Origin: JBBRRP01 sp038251425
Lineage (GTDB): Bacteria; Myxococcota_A; Polyangia; Polyangiales; Polyangiaceae
NCBI GenBank assembly: GCA_038251425.1
Contig: JBBSBI010000005.1
Coordinates: 17,312-81,311, forward strand
Direction: 5' to 3'
Length of the DNA: 64,000 nucleotides
Position 1 is the stretch's first letter; each line of letters begins with the position of its first letter. The position numbers and the translations under genes were made by a program. The notes beneath the pieces were generated by a model that was not told the DNA's origin, did no database searches, and saw only the letters and a program-made list of their open reading frames with translations. Below are positions 24,845-34,311 of the stretch, one piece after another.

Positions 24845-26758
24845 ATGAGTGACCCCCGGACCCACGCCGAATCAGCGCTCCGAAAGCTCGAGGGGCTCTG
24901 GAAGAAGGAACTTGAGGCTGCTCGTCGGGTTGAGCAGGAGCAACGGGTGGCCACGCCGCTCGCCGAGCGAGTGCGACGCGGCAACGCACTCCAGAAGCTG
25001 AAACTTGAGGAGGTGGAGGCCAAGATAGGTGGCCGGGCGCTGCTCTGGTTGCGGCCTGGCCAGCCCAAAGATCTGCAGGCGTTCAAGTTGAACGGCGGTG
25101 AGCCAGTGTTGTTGTGGCAAGGACACCCTGATCCGAAGACGGGCGAACGGGGAACGCTGGTGCGTCGCACTGAGGAGCGCGTCGCCGTGATGGTGAGCGC
25201 TAATTACGCCGACTTCATCGAGGAGGGGAGCTTTGAACTCGATCGTGAAGCACCTGAAACCACGTTTGAGCGCGGCAGGACAGCGATCGCGCATTTCTTG
25301 ACGAGCAAGGATCTGAAGAGCGGCCGGGAGGCGTTGTTTGGGGAACGCGTGCCACGCTTCGATGCGACGCTTCCAGAACTGACGTTCCGCGATCCCCATT
25401 TGAACGAAAGTCAGAAAGAAGCGGTGCGATTTGCGATGTCGGCACAGGAGATCGCACTGATTCATGGTCCACCTGGAACGGGCAAAACCCAGACATTGGT
25501 GGAAGTCGTGCGCCAAGCACTGCAACGCGATCAGAGCGTGCTCGTGACAGCTCCGAGCAATACGGCGGTCGATAATCTCACCGAACGGATGCTGAAATCC
25601 GGACTGAAGCCGCTGCGGCTCGGACACCCTGCTCGAATTTCGGCGGCCGTCGAATCCCGCACCATGGATGTTTTGATCGAACAAACCGAGGAAAGCCAGC
25701 TGGCTCGCAAGTGGCTCGCTGATGCGAGAAACCTCAGGAATCGCCACAACAATCGCAAAGCTCGGGGCAGCCTCAACCGCGCGTCAGGTCGCGACTTGCT
25801 GGCCGAGGCGAAAAAGCTTTCCCAAGATGCACGGCGTAGCTTTGACGCCGCGCGAGCCAAGGTGTTGCGGCGCTGCCGAATCGTGTGCACCACCTGTGGC
25901 GGCGTGGATGTCGGCTTGCTCGGGGAAACGCGCTTTGATGTCGTGATCATTGACGAAGCCACCCAAGCCCAAGATCCGATCGCCTTGGCGGCGCTCGAAC
26001 GCGGGAAGCTCTGGATCTTAGCGGGAGATCCGCAGCAGCTCTCACCCACAGTACTCGATCGCGACGCTCTCCTAGAGGGGCTTGGCACCACGCTGTTTGA
26101 GCGGCTCGCGGCAGAATGGCAGGAAAGCTGCACGCGCATGCTCACGGTGCAATATCGAATGCATGAGGGCCTCATCGCCTTTCCCTCTCAGAGCATGTAT
26201 CAGAATCGCCTAACGACGGACTCGTCAGTACAGGGTCGCAGCCTGGAGCAGGTGCTCGGAGCCACGCCCGATCCTGAGCGTCCAGGGCCTTTTCTCTTCT
26301 TGGACACCGCTGGCATGGGGTTCATGGAGAGCGACCCGAGCGAAGATGCCAGCACCAGCAATCCTGGCCAGGCAGAGCGTACCGCGATCGAGGTCAAAAG
26401 ATTGCTCGCACGCGGCGTTCCAGCGCAGGAAATCGCGACTATCACGCCCTACTCCGCTCAGGTGAAACGGCTGCGCGATCTACTTTCGTCTGAGGTCGCT
26501 CAGGGGCTCGAGATTGGGACCGTGGATGGCTTTCAGGGTCGCGAGAAGGAGGTCATCGTGCTGGACCTGGTGCGTTCGAACGATAAAGGGCAAATTGGAT
26601 TTTTGGCGGATGTGCGGCGAACCAATGTTGCTATCACACGCGCTCGCAGCTTTCTGCTGGTGATTGGCGATGGAGCGACACTCAGCGGACACGAGTATTA
26701 TAAGAGCTTGCTTGAGTTTGCAGAAGCCAGTGGCGCGTGGAAGAGCGCCTGGGCGTAA
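24845..26758 (+). CDS. SF1 DNA/RNA helicase, IGHMBP2/UPF1-like
   Basis: The 637 residues contain all SF1B motifs in order. These are NESQKEAVRFAMS (Q motif), LIHGPPGTGKTQTLVEV (Walker A), VTAPSNTAVDNL (Ia), VVIIDEATQAQDPIALAALE (DEAT box), WILAGDPQQLSPTV (III), TVQYRMHEGLIAFPS (IV), IGTVDGFQGREKEVIVLDL (V) and RRTNVAITRAR (VI). The N-terminal 190 residues form the helical and beta-barrel part typical of IGHMBP2-like enzymes. The start at ATG 24845 (MSDPRTHAESALRKLEG) is preferred over 24731, because the intervening residues are not protein-like. These enzymes move 5' to 3' on nucleic acid; the bacterial role is unclear. Confidence 0.93.
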   Translation: MSDPRTHAESALRKLEGLWKKELEAARRVEQEQRVATPLAERVRRGNALQKLKLEEVEAKIGGRALLWLRPGQPKDLQAFKLNGGEPVLLWQGHPDPKTGERGTLVRRTEERVAVMVSANYADFIEEGSFELDREAPETTFERGRTAIAHFLTSKDLKSGREALFGERVPRFDATLPELTFRDPHLNESQKEAVRFAMSAQEIALIHGPPGTGKTQTLVEVVRQALQRDQSVLVTAPSNTAVDNLTERMLKSGLKPLRLGHPARISAAVESRTMDVLIEQTEESQLARKWLADARNLRNRHNNRKARGSLNRASGRDLLAEAKKLSQDARRSFDAARAKVLRRCRIVCTTCGGVDVGLLGETRFDVVIIDEATQAQDPIALAALERGKLWILAGDPQQLSPTVLDRDALLEGLGTTLFERLAAEWQESCTRMLTVQYRMHEGLIAFPSQSMYQNRLTTDSSVQGRSLEQVLGATPDPERPGPFLFLDTAGMGFMESDPSEDASTSNPGQAERTAIEVKRLLARGVPAQEIATITPYSAQVKRLRDLLSSEVAQGLEIGTVDGFQGREKEVIVLDLVRSNDKGQIGFLADVRRTNVAITRARSFLLVIGDGATLSGHEYYKSLLEFAEASGAWKSAWA

Positions 26759-26772
26759 CTCCTGCCCGACCG

Positions 26773-27387
26773 CTACTGCCCAAGCCGAAACGCGACGCCC
26801 ACACTGCTGTTAACCACTGGATACGTGTCGAGATGGCGATTGTAATAGTGCGTATCCACCAAAGGCGTCGCCACACCGAGATCGAGAGCCAGGCGGAATC
26901 CAGCGTATTTACCCCACCAGACGGCTTCCGTGGTCGCAAAGAGCTCTCCGAGCTCTCCGAGGTAGCCGCCGCGCGGACCATCGAATAACCAATGTGAGCC
27001 CAAGCCGGGGCCGAGTGCTAGCACGACGCGCTTCCCCCGATAGACTGGAAAGCGATACTTAGCAGCCACGCCGATCCCCACCGTCTCAAGGAGCTGCGCC
27101 GAGACGCCGCCTTCAAGCGAGAAGTTCCCGCCGAGCGGATGGACCTCAAGCGTTACGCCAATGGCATCAGGAAAGGAATACAGCGGGCGGAGACCCAAAT
27201 CCACCAACCGCCACGGCTCGTGCGAAGGCGAAGCTTCCGTCGGCACTGGCTCAATCGGCAATGGCTCAGCCAGTGCTGACCCGTGCAGCAACAGGAGTGC
27301 CGGAACGAAGAGCCTCACGAGAGCTCTAGTGGTTCGACTCCGTGCTTTGCGCGCTTTGGCCGGCCCCTCAACACAACCGGCTTTCAT
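26773..27387 (-). CDS. Predicted secreted outer-membrane beta-barrel-like protein
   Basis: The 204 residues start with a basic region and a signal peptide (RALVRLFVPALLLLHGSALA, cleavage after ALA). Amphipathic strands follow, rich in Gly and aromatic residues: LGLRPLYSFPDAIGVTLEVHPLGGNFSLEGGVSAQL, GIGVAAKYRFPVYRGKRVVLALGPGLGSHWLF, and a terminal strand SSVGVAFRLGQ. This pattern suits a small outer-membrane barrel. No family is recognised. The start codon overlaps the stop of the upstream desaturase gene in an ATGA arrangement, so translation is coupled. Confidence 0.8.
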   Translation of the reverse strand: MKAGCVEGPAKARKARSRTTRALVRLFVPALLLLHGSALAEPLPIEPVPTEASPSHEPWRLVDLGLRPLYSFPDAIGVTLEVHPLGGNFSLEGGVSAQLLETVGIGVAAKYRFPVYRGKRVVLALGPGLGSHWLFDGPRGGYLGELGELFATTEAVWWGKYAGFRLALDLGVATPLVDTHYYNRHLDTYPVVNSSVGVAFRLGQ

Positions 27388-28469
27388 GCGTCGTTCTGAA
27401 GCGCAAAATGCCCGTCAAGGCTGACTTCTGGCACGGGCGCTAAAGGCTCTGGGCCGGCTTCCAACGTGCGACACTCCTCGCCCGAACGGGGATCTACCAG
27501 CAGGGTGTACGTCTTATAGACCCGCGGCGAGCGATGCAATGCTAAGAGAGCCCGCCCGAGTGGGAGCGATTGATAACGTCCGGGCCAGCGCGCGCGCAGC
27601 ACCGCACGCACTTCACGTCCGTGGCGAGCACTCATCGCAGGGAAAATATGATGCTCCACGTGATACCCAAAGCCGAGCGTCAACCATTCACACCAGCCTG
27701 GCAGGGTAACGCTCAGTGAATTGGCAAGTGGATCATTCACGTCGGTGAGTGGGCTCAGACTGTGATTCGTGAGGATGAAGGCCATCACGATGCTATTGGC
27801 CACCACCAACGGCAAGAGAAAACACAGAAGAAATGGGCCTAGGCCGATTGAAAACCCTAATGCGCTCCATAACGCGACACCCAGCAGCGTCTCAGCGATG
27901 GCTCGCCGGTGCTCCGCCGTGGAAAGCAACTTCAAGCGCCGTGCATCCACCAACATGTGCAAGCTCTGGATCGTAAAACCAATCCAAAGGCTCATCACAC
28001 CGAACGCGCGCCGCCTACCGGGCGCCATGATGTCCGTCATCCAGCGCAACACCGGACTCGCCTCATACTCAGCGAGAGTTGGATAAGCGTCCGGATCGAT
28101 GCCCGGACGATTCGTGTTCCCGTGATGCACCCGATTGTGCCAAGCAACCCAGAGCGTCGGGGAAACAACAAACGGCGAGAAACCAATCCAACCGACGGCC
28201 TTTCGGAGCCAGCGTGCACGCACCACAGCTCCATGCAGTGTCTCGTGGCCGAGGAAGGTGAGCCCAGCAAAGCTTCCTCCGATCACCAAAGAGAGGAACA
28301 ACGAGGCTGGCCAGGGCACGCGCTCGGAAACAATGGCCTCCATGGCGAACGCGATCACCGAAAGGTGAACCGGCAACCAAAGAAGTCGCGAATGCGCGGG
28401 AGCGAACACGCCCGGCACAAGCTGGGGGCGAATTTCGCCAGCGTAGGTGGTTGATGAATGTAGAGACAA
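27384..28469 (-). CDS. Membrane fatty acid desaturase/hydroxylase
   Basis: The 361 residues carry the three His clusters that bind the di-iron centre: HETLH (75-79), HNRVHH (111-116) and HVEHH (270-274). Hydrophobic spans between them (SLFLSLVIGGSFAGLTFLG, LLGVALWSALGFSIGLGPFLLCFLLPLVVANSIVMAFIL) make a typical four-helix layout. The enzyme would introduce a double bond or hydroxyl group into acyl chains using O2 and a ferredoxin- or cytochrome-type donor. The regioselectivity cannot be told. The gene is coupled to the barrel-like protein downstream. The 177 bases between its start and the next gene (28647) show no gene. Confidence 0.92.
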   Translation of the reverse strand: MSLHSSTTYAGEIRPQLVPGVFAPAHSRLLWLPVHLSVIAFAMEAIVSERVPWPASLFLSLVIGGSFAGLTFLGHETLHGAVVRARWLRKAVGWIGFSPFVVSPTLWVAWHNRVHHGNTNRPGIDPDAYPTLAEYEASPVLRWMTDIMAPGRRRAFGVMSLWIGFTIQSLHMLVDARRLKLLSTAEHRRAIAETLLGVALWSALGFSIGLGPFLLCFLLPLVVANSIVMAFILTNHSLSPLTDVNDPLANSLSVTLPGWCEWLTLGFGYHVEHHIFPAMSARHGREVRAVLRARWPGRYQSLPLGRALLALHRSPRVYKTYTLLVDPRSGEECRTLEAGPEPLAPVPEVSLDGHFALQNDA

Positions 28470-28646
28470 TCTGCAGACTAGGATTGCACCTGCGGAGGGC
28501 GACCAGCGTCACGGTTCGGTCACCTTGCCTAAACAGGGGCACTTTTAGCGCAAATCGTAAAAATATGCTGTGCACGCCGACACGCGGTTCTGGCGGTGAG
28601 CCTTCATTTCTGAGGGGTGCGGAGAACTTCCCTTACGATTCATCGC

Positions 28647-29720
28647 TCACTCACAGCCGATGCGTGAGTGAGCCACCGCTACATCATCGATCCACACGGT
28701 GAAGCCCGGGGGCGCAGCTTGATAGTTGTTCAGCCCGATCCGAAGCTCACTGAACTCGGTTGGGATTTCGGATCCTGCGAAACGGCCAGCTCCTTTGGTG
28801 AAGGAGATCTGTTGGGCGCCGTCCCAATACACGCTGTAACTTTGATCGCTCGCGTCGATGTACCATTCGGCGCAGTGCCAGGCGCCGTCGAACGCGCGAT
28901 CGTAGCTCGTGCCTTCACCGAACTCGGCACTGTTCTGAGGCTGCACGTTGTACAGGAACTGATAGCGTGAACCTACATCCGGCGTGTCGATCGCCTGTTT
29001 TACGGTATCGACCACGCGATATTCCGCGGCTCCGATCGTGGGCCCTGATCCGGAGAGAGCCACTAACGTCGAGTGCACAAAGGCATCAGGAACCGGCAGC
29101 TTCAGCTTGTAGAAGATGCGCCCCCAATGTTTGCTACCGAAGCTCTGCGCAGGGAAACGGATGCGACGCTCACCGTTGGTCGCGGGCTCGACCTTGAGTG
29201 AGTGGGTCCCGTGCCGCGCTTCGTCGGCTGCAACCTGCGCGTTTCCGTGTTGCGTCCAGCCGGCGGGGATCGCAGCGGGCTGAGTGCTTTCGAAATCCTC
29301 GCACAGCAGATAATTGGTGCCAGCGCAGCCAGCCACGACTGGGGCGCCACCACTCGGCCACTGATTAACTCCGCCAGTGGCCCCGCCAGCTGCCGTGCTC
29401 GAGCCTCCTGTTCCGCCCACACTAACTAACGCGCCGCCGGAGCCGCCGCTCCCCAGGATGGCACTCGAACCTCCGCTGCTCGAACCTCCGCTGGCCGAGC
29501 CCCCAACAAAAGCATTGGCTGAGCCACCGCTCGCGCGTCCACCAAGTGCGCCTGCGCCTCCGGTGATGGCGGCACCTCCCGCTGCCACGACACTCCCTGA
29601 CCTCGCGCTCCGCTGGTTCGATTCTCCTGTTTGGGCGCTGCACCCCGGAAAACCGACCAACCCGATCGCTGGAAGTACAAGCGTCAGCCACCTAAGCGCG
29701 TTTGGCTTCCAAAGACTCAT
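28647..29720 (-). CDS. Gly/Ser-rich lipoprotein with LamG/concanavalin-like domain
   Basis: The ATG at 29720 gives a signal peptide (LRWLTLVLPAIGLVGFPGC) with Cys near residue 27. About 90 residues of Gly-Ala-Ser linker follow, rich in GGS and GGA units. The C-terminal 225 residues begin at CAGTNYLLCEDFES and include WTQHGNAQVAADEARHGTHSLKVE, HWGRIFYKLKLPVPDAF, WHCAEWYIDASDQSYSVYWDG and FTVWIDDVAV. These look like a beta-sandwich carbohydrate-binding or polysaccharide-lyase-like fold. The Cys pair CAGTNYLLC and the terminal IGCE suggest disulfides. The layout is typical of myxobacterial surface lipoproteins. The ligand is unknown. Confidence 0.82.
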   Translation of the reverse strand: MSLWKPNALRWLTLVLPAIGLVGFPGCSAQTGESNQRSARSGSVVAAGGAAITGGAGALGGRASGGSANAFVGGSASGGSSSGGSSAILGSGGSGGALVSVGGTGGSSTAAGGATGGVNQWPSGGAPVVAGCAGTNYLLCEDFESTQPAAIPAGWTQHGNAQVAADEARHGTHSLKVEPATNGERRIRFPAQSFGSKHWGRIFYKLKLPVPDAFVHSTLVALSGSGPTIGAAEYRVVDTVKQAIDTPDVGSRYQFLYNVQPQNSAEFGEGTSYDRAFDGAWHCAEWYIDASDQSYSVYWDGAQQISFTKGAGRFAGSEIPTEFSELRIGLNNYQAAPPGFTVWIDDVAVAHSRIGCE

Positions 29721-29761
29721 GGCACCCAGTACCCCGGAGTGGAAATCCGAGGTCAACGTTT

Positions 29762-30946
29762 TCACAGAGCTGACGCAGAAGCGCGAGACTGTGCGCTATT
29801 CCACGCAAGCAATCCAAGCGCTGCCACGCTGGCCAGCGCCGCACCACTTGCCAATGCAGCCTGAGCGCTCACGGCTTGCCAGAGCCAGCCGGTGAGAATA
29901 CCCGCCGGAATGGCGCTAATCCCGACCATGAAGTTGTAGTAACCGAAGGCTCGGCCACGCACGTGGCTGGGCGCCAGATCCCTCACCAGCGCTTTTTCGG
30001 CTGGTTCGCTCAGCCCGTAGTAGCTGCCATACACGATGAATAACGCCCACGCCTGCCAAGCTGCAGTGGCCGCTCCGAACCCAAGATACGTCAACGCGTA
30101 CACCCCCCACCCCAGTGCGATGAGCTTCGCTCGCGGCACGCGATCCGCCAAGCTCCCCCCGAAGTAAGACGAGACCACCTTCGAAACGTGAAAAATCGAC
30201 CACAAGAGCGGCAACAGAGCCACCGGCACGCCAAGCTCTTTCGCGCGCAACAACAGGAACGCATCCGAAGAACACCCGAGCGAGAACAAGAGCAAAATAC
30301 CAAAATAAGCGCGGAGCGATTTCGGAAGCTTGGCGTCCGCGCCCAGTGAAATCCGAGCACGCTCAGGCTCGGAACCCGGCGACTCACGAACACTCGCCAG
30401 GGCCAACAAGGCGAGCAAACCGGGGATCGCGGCCAGCAGAAATACTGTTCGGAGCTCAACGCCACAGCTCAACAGCGCGGTGGCGATCAAAGGCCCGACA
30501 ACGGCGCCAGCATTATCTAGCGCACGATGAAATCCAAAAGCACGACCCGCCTCTTCCTTTGAGACAGACTGAGCAATCATCACATCTCGGGGCGATGAAC
30601 GTATGCCCTTGCCAACGCGATCGCTGACACGCACCGCCAACACGTGCCAGGGCGCGCTGGCAAAAGCCACGAGCGGGCGCACAAGCGAAGCCAGAATATA
30701 ACCGGAAAGCACCAGCGGCTTCTTGCGCCGCACGTGATCGGCGAGATAACCGGAGGCCAACTTCAGGCAACTAGCGGTAGCGTCTGCGACGCCTTCGACG
30801 AGCCCCAGGAATATGGTGCTGGCGCCGAGCGAAGCCACAAATACCGGAAGCAGCGGAAAGATCATCTCCGAGCCAATGTCGGTGAAAAAACTTGTGATGC
30901 TGAGTGCCACGACGGCCGCGGGCAATCGGGCGCGACGCGCCCTCAC
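29762..30946 (-). CDS. MFS transporter
   Basis: The 394 residues have about 12 hydrophobic helices and MFS signatures: FFTDIGSEMIFPLLPVFVASLGAS in helix 1, GYLADHVRRKKPLVLSGY in the loop 2-3 motif and DRVGKGIRSSPRDVMIA after helix 4. The second half repeats the pattern (GGSLADRVPRAKLIALGWGVYALTY). It resembles drug or metabolite efflux members. The frame is open to 31042, but the GTG at 30946 overlaps the upstream GST stop as GTGA, so coupled translation is likely. A GST-MFS pair suggests export of a glutathione conjugate or detoxified compound (inference). Confidence 0.92.
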   Translation of the reverse strand: MRARRARLPAAVVALSITSFFTDIGSEMIFPLLPVFVASLGASTIFLGLVEGVADATASCLKLASGYLADHVRRKKPLVLSGYILASLVRPLVAFASAPWHVLAVRVSDRVGKGIRSSPRDVMIAQSVSKEEAGRAFGFHRALDNAGAVVGPLIATALLSCGVELRTVFLLAAIPGLLALLALASVRESPGSEPERARISLGADAKLPKSLRAYFGILLLFSLGCSSDAFLLLRAKELGVPVALLPLLWSIFHVSKVVSSYFGGSLADRVPRAKLIALGWGVYALTYLGFGAATAAWQAWALFIVYGSYYGLSEPAEKALVRDLAPSHVRGRAFGYYNFMVGISAIPAGILTGWLWQAVSAQAALASGAALASVAALGLLAWNSAQSRASASAL

Positions 30947-31608
30947 TGGGCTTCCAGGGACTTCAACAATTCGTCGTACTTTGGGATCGCAGAGGCTGCT
31001 TGCGCGAGCTCCCACCATTCCCGCACGACCGGCGTTTCCCACAGCGTCTGCTCGTAGGCGTGAAAATCAGCCTTGAGCTCAACGCCATAGGTGCGAAAGC
31101 GGCTCAACACAGGAAGATACATCGCATCGGCCAGCGTGAAATGTCCAAATAGATAGGGACCGCCCGAGCTCTGCAACGATGCCAACCAGATATCTTGGAT
31201 GCGCTCAATATCCGACTGTGTGGCTTCTGAGATCTGCCGGAGCTTCACGCGGGCACGGGCATTCATCGACATCTCTTGACGCAAACTTGAAAAGCTCGTG
31301 GCCATTTCACAACTGACCGCGCGCGCTCGGGCACGCAACGCCAAATCTTCAGGCCAAAGGCGTGCCCCCGGCATAAGCTCCGCAGCATACTCACCAATCG
31401 CTAAGGCTTCGTGGATGCTGAGCGATCCATCAATCAGCACCGGGACCTTCCCTGCCCCAGAGAACTGCAGGATTTTTGCCTTCCATTCGGGATCGACAAA
31501 CAGGCCGATCTCATGCGTACGAAACGCGACCCCCGCCTGCCGAAGCGCGAGCCAGGCGCGCACCGACCACGAAGAATAATTCAAACTCGCAATTACCAAA
31601 CGCTTCAT
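30943..31608 (-). CDS. Glutathione S-transferase family protein
   Basis: The 221 residues have a thioredoxin-like N-terminal domain with LVIASLNYSSWSVRAWLALRQAG. The Ser-x-Trp-Ser replaces the usual catalytic Ser/Cys-Pro region. GKVPVLIDGSLSIHEALAIGEYAAEL is the glutathione-binding Val-Pro and Ser-Glu-like motif. A helical C-terminal domain with GPYLFGHFTLADAMYLPVLSRF follows. The bacterial YfcF/YghU-like or zeta-like subclass is not resolved. The gene is translationally coupled to the MFS gene. Confidence 0.9.
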   Translation of the reverse strand: MKRLVIASLNYSSWSVRAWLALRQAGVAFRTHEIGLFVDPEWKAKILQFSGAGKVPVLIDGSLSIHEALAIGEYAAELMPGARLWPEDLALRARARAVSCEMATSFSSLRQEMSMNARARVKLRQISEATQSDIERIQDIWLASLQSSGGPYLFGHFTLADAMYLPVLSRFRTYGVELKADFHAYEQTLWETPVVREWWELAQAASAIPKYDELLKSLEAQ

Positions 31609-31615
31609 GCGCCAC

Positions 31616-31867
31616 TCAGAATTGATTGAACGGACATTGGCGGTTGAGTTCCTCGCACGCGGGCAGGCCTACCGGTGACACAAAGTCCGTGCACTTTGCT
31701 GTGTTCCAGAGGTTGAGCCTTGCCGTGACGCACGCTTCTAGCGTCTGCATTGACGCCCCGCAGCTGGGCCCCCGAGACTTCCCGACCGACCCGCCCAAGC
31801 ATTCCAATGCAGCTTTCCCATAGCGGGCCAGCCTAGTCAAAGCCATGCCAAGCGCAATCGAGAACAT
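31616..31867 (-). CDS. Small Cys-rich protein, unknown function
   Basis: The 83 residues start at an ATG preceded by GAGGCGACC and contain six cysteines in a spaced pattern (ECLGG, SCGAS, EACVT, KCTDF, ACEEL, QCPFN). The start is moderately hydrophobic (MFSIALGMALTRLARYG), which may be a weak export signal. The stop lies eight bases before the GST start on the same strand. The Cys spacing resembles the C-terminal part of the larger secreted protein at 37391-38131. Codon use looks coding, but no homologue is recognised. Confidence 0.55.
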   Translation of the reverse strand: MFSIALGMALTRLARYGKAALECLGGSVGKSRGPSCGASMQTLEACVTARLNLWNTAKCTDFVSPVGLPACEELNRQCPFNQF

Positions 31868-31942
31868 GAGGTCGCCTCGCCTTTCCCCATGGGTACTTGC
31901 ACGGTTCTCGACCCCAAGCGCCCCCGGGTTCTCGCCCCCGGG

Positions 31943-34243
31943 TTAAGTGGTTTGGACCCCGGAATTGGTCTTGCGTCCAAACACAAGCTGAAGCGTGGCG
32001 ACGACGATGGGGAGCGTGCCGGCGAGCAAAAAGATGAGGTCCCCAACGATGCGGAGCGATTCGAGTGTGTGGTAGGTGCCGCCCATCAGAAACTCCAAGC
32101 GCCGACCGTGCCAGTAGCCATTCGTCAACACATCCCACAGCTGCAGCACCCCGGCCGGGAACAGATCTAGCAGAACCATCAGGCCAAGGCCGATGTTGAG
32201 CCCCCAAAAGCCCCGACGGATGTGCTTTTCGGCGCGGACCCAGGCTTCATCGGCACTGAGCGCACGGAGACAGAAGACGAGCACGGCGAGCGCGAGCATC
32301 CCGAACACGCCGAACATAGCCGCGTGACCATGATTGGCGGTGAGCGTGGTGCCCATCTCGAAATAGGAGACGATGGGGAGATTGATGAGGAATCCGAACA
32401 CGCCGGCGCCGATGAAGTTCCAAACGCCCACAGCGATCAAGAACCGGATAGTCCATTTCTGCCCGCCGACAAGAGGGCGGCCGCAGTCAGAACAGTTGCG
32501 GTCCTTCAAGCGGACGAAGTCCCATGCCTCCAGCGTTAACAAGGTGAGGGGCACGACCTCCAAGGCGCTGAAGCAGGAGGCTAAGCCCATGTTCAAGGTG
32601 CTCTGCCCAGTAAAATACCAATGATGGCCGGTACCCACGATGCCGCCTGTAAGAAATAGGATCGCGTCAAGGTAGATGAGGCGCGTGGCGGACTTCACTG
32701 TCACAAGCCCCATCTGCACGAACATCACGCCAACGAGCACCGTGGCGAACAACTCGAAGAAACCTTCCACCCAAAGGTGGATGATCCAGAACCGCCAGTT
32801 ATCGATGACCGCGTAATTGGTGTGAGGCCCATAGAAGAGCGCGGGCACATAGAAGAGCGGGATGGCGACTGCGGAGAGGAAGAAAAGCGTGGGGAACTCT
32901 CCCTTGCCCGGATCTCTCATCGCGGGCCGCAGAGCGCGGAACATGAGAAAGAGCCAAAAGGCCAAGCCAGCGGCTAGCAGCAATTGCCACAGCCGACCCA
33001 GGTCCAAGTATTCGCTTCCTTGATGGCCGAGCCAGAACCAGAGACTGCCCAGCGCGCCATTGATGCCCGCCATTTCGCCAAAAAGACTACCGAAGACAAC
33101 GACAGCGAGCGCGATCAGAAGAACGATCGCACCGGTGCGCTGGCCCCTGGGCTCCGAGCCTCCCACGAGGGGGGCCAAAAAGAGACCGCCCGCCACCCAG
33201 GCCGTGGCGATCCAGAAGATCGCGGTCTGAAGATGCCAAGTGCGCGCGAGGTTGTAGGGCAGGATGCGAGCAAGGTCGAAACCGTAGAAGCCCCCAGGCT
33301 CCACTCTATAATGGGCGATGACGCCTCCTAATGCAGCCTGGCCAAGGAACAGGACCGCCACGACCGCGAAGTAGAGGCCCAGAACTTTCTGGCTCGGCGT
33401 CGGCTTCCATCCGCTGAGTCGACCCTCCTTGACATGGGCCTTCTGATCGGAGCCCCAGCCCAAGAACTCGAACCTCCCGAACATCGTTAGGATGAGCCCA
33501 AGGCCACACAGGAGGACGACGAGGCTCATGGCGCTCCAGAAATAGGATGACGCTGTCGGCGTGTTTCCGGCTTCGGGATCATAGGGCCAATTGTTGGTGT
33601 AGGAATAATCCGTGCCGGGGCGCTGGGCGGTGGTGGCCCATGCAGCCCATGCGAAATACGCGGTCAGATCCCGCAATTCTGCCTCGTCCGTAATGAAACC
33701 CTTAGGCAGGCCGGGCGCCGGCGTGGCACCACCGAAATAGTTCCTCCACTCCTCGATCTGACCGCGGAAGGACGCAGCCTCTACCGTCGTTAACCTAAGA
33801 GTGGCAGTGGACGCGTCGTAGTGGTTTTGCTTCAGCTCGTGTTTGAGGGCTTCGCCAATCTCGATGCGCTGGGCCTCGTCCAAGGCTTCTAGGTTCTTGC
33901 CGTACTTGGCCTGGGCTAGTGTGTCTCGACCGATTTCGACCGTCCGATGGAGATACTCAGCGGAGTAGTCGGGCCCCAGGTAGGCGCCATGGCCCCAAAG
34001 CGTTCCATGCTCCATGAGCGCGTACTTCAGGAAGACATCCTGGCCGTGCTGAATGTCCTCGCCTGTGAACAGCCGCTTCCCCGTCGCATCTACGATCGTC
34101 GCCGGGATGGGAGGCGCTCCCTGATACGTCTTCACGGTCACCAGGCTCAGCAACGCGAAGCCGGAGAGCATGACGATCACCACGGCACGGCGCCACCACG
34201 GAGAGAGCGGAGCTTGATCGTGGTCAGAATTGTCTTCGGTCAT
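31943..34243 (-). CDS. norZ: Quinol-dependent nitric oxide reductase (qNOR, NorZ-type)
   Basis: The 766 residues have an N-terminal soluble extension (PIPATIVDATGKRLFTGEDIQHGQDVFLKY) typical of the single-subunit qNOR, followed by about 14 helices. Probable haem and FeB ligands lie in TWHLQTAIFWI (about residue 334), IHLWVEGFFELFATV (about 489, with the conserved Glu residues), GTGHHWYFTG (about 541) and ANHGHAAMFGVFG (about 639). The enzyme reduces 2 NO to N2O with quinol electrons in the inner membrane. A CSDC pair near residue 586 sits in a cytoplasmic or periplasmic loop and is not part of the catalytic core as I know it. No nitrite reductase is nearby, so detoxification rather than full denitrification is likely. 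Confidence 0.95.
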   Translation of the reverse strand: MTEDNSDHDQAPLSPWWRRAVVIVMLSGFALLSLVTVKTYQGAPPIPATIVDATGKRLFTGEDIQHGQDVFLKYALMEHGTLWGHGAYLGPDYSAEYLHRTVEIGRDTLAQAKYGKNLEALDEAQRIEIGEALKHELKQNHYDASTATLRLTTVEAASFRGQIEEWRNYFGGATPAPGLPKGFITDEAELRDLTAYFAWAAWATTAQRPGTDYSYTNNWPYDPEAGNTPTASSYFWSAMSLVVLLCGLGLILTMFGRFEFLGWGSDQKAHVKEGRLSGWKPTPSQKVLGLYFAVVAVLFLGQAALGGVIAHYRVEPGGFYGFDLARILPYNLARTWHLQTAIFWIATAWVAGGLFLAPLVGGSEPRGQRTGAIVLLIALAVVVFGSLFGEMAGINGALGSLWFWLGHQGSEYLDLGRLWQLLLAAGLAFWLFLMFRALRPAMRDPGKGEFPTLFFLSAVAIPLFYVPALFYGPHTNYAVIDNWRFWIIHLWVEGFFELFATVLVGVMFVQMGLVTVKSATRLIYLDAILFLTGGIVGTGHHWYFTGQSTLNMGLASCFSALEVVPLTLLTLEAWDFVRLKDRNCSDCGRPLVGGQKWTIRFLIAVGVWNFIGAGVFGFLINLPIVSYFEMGTTLTANHGHAAMFGVFGMLALAVLVFCLRALSADEAWVRAEKHIRRGFWGLNIGLGLMVLLDLFPAGVLQLWDVLTNGYWHGRRLEFLMGGTYHTLESLRIVGDLIFLLAGTLPIVVATLQLVFGRKTNSGVQTT

Positions 34244-34311
34244 GCATCAAGCTCGATAGCACTTGTGCGGATCGGTGAGGGCGCAAGATCTGCGCGCGGT
34301 AGCGAACGGTA

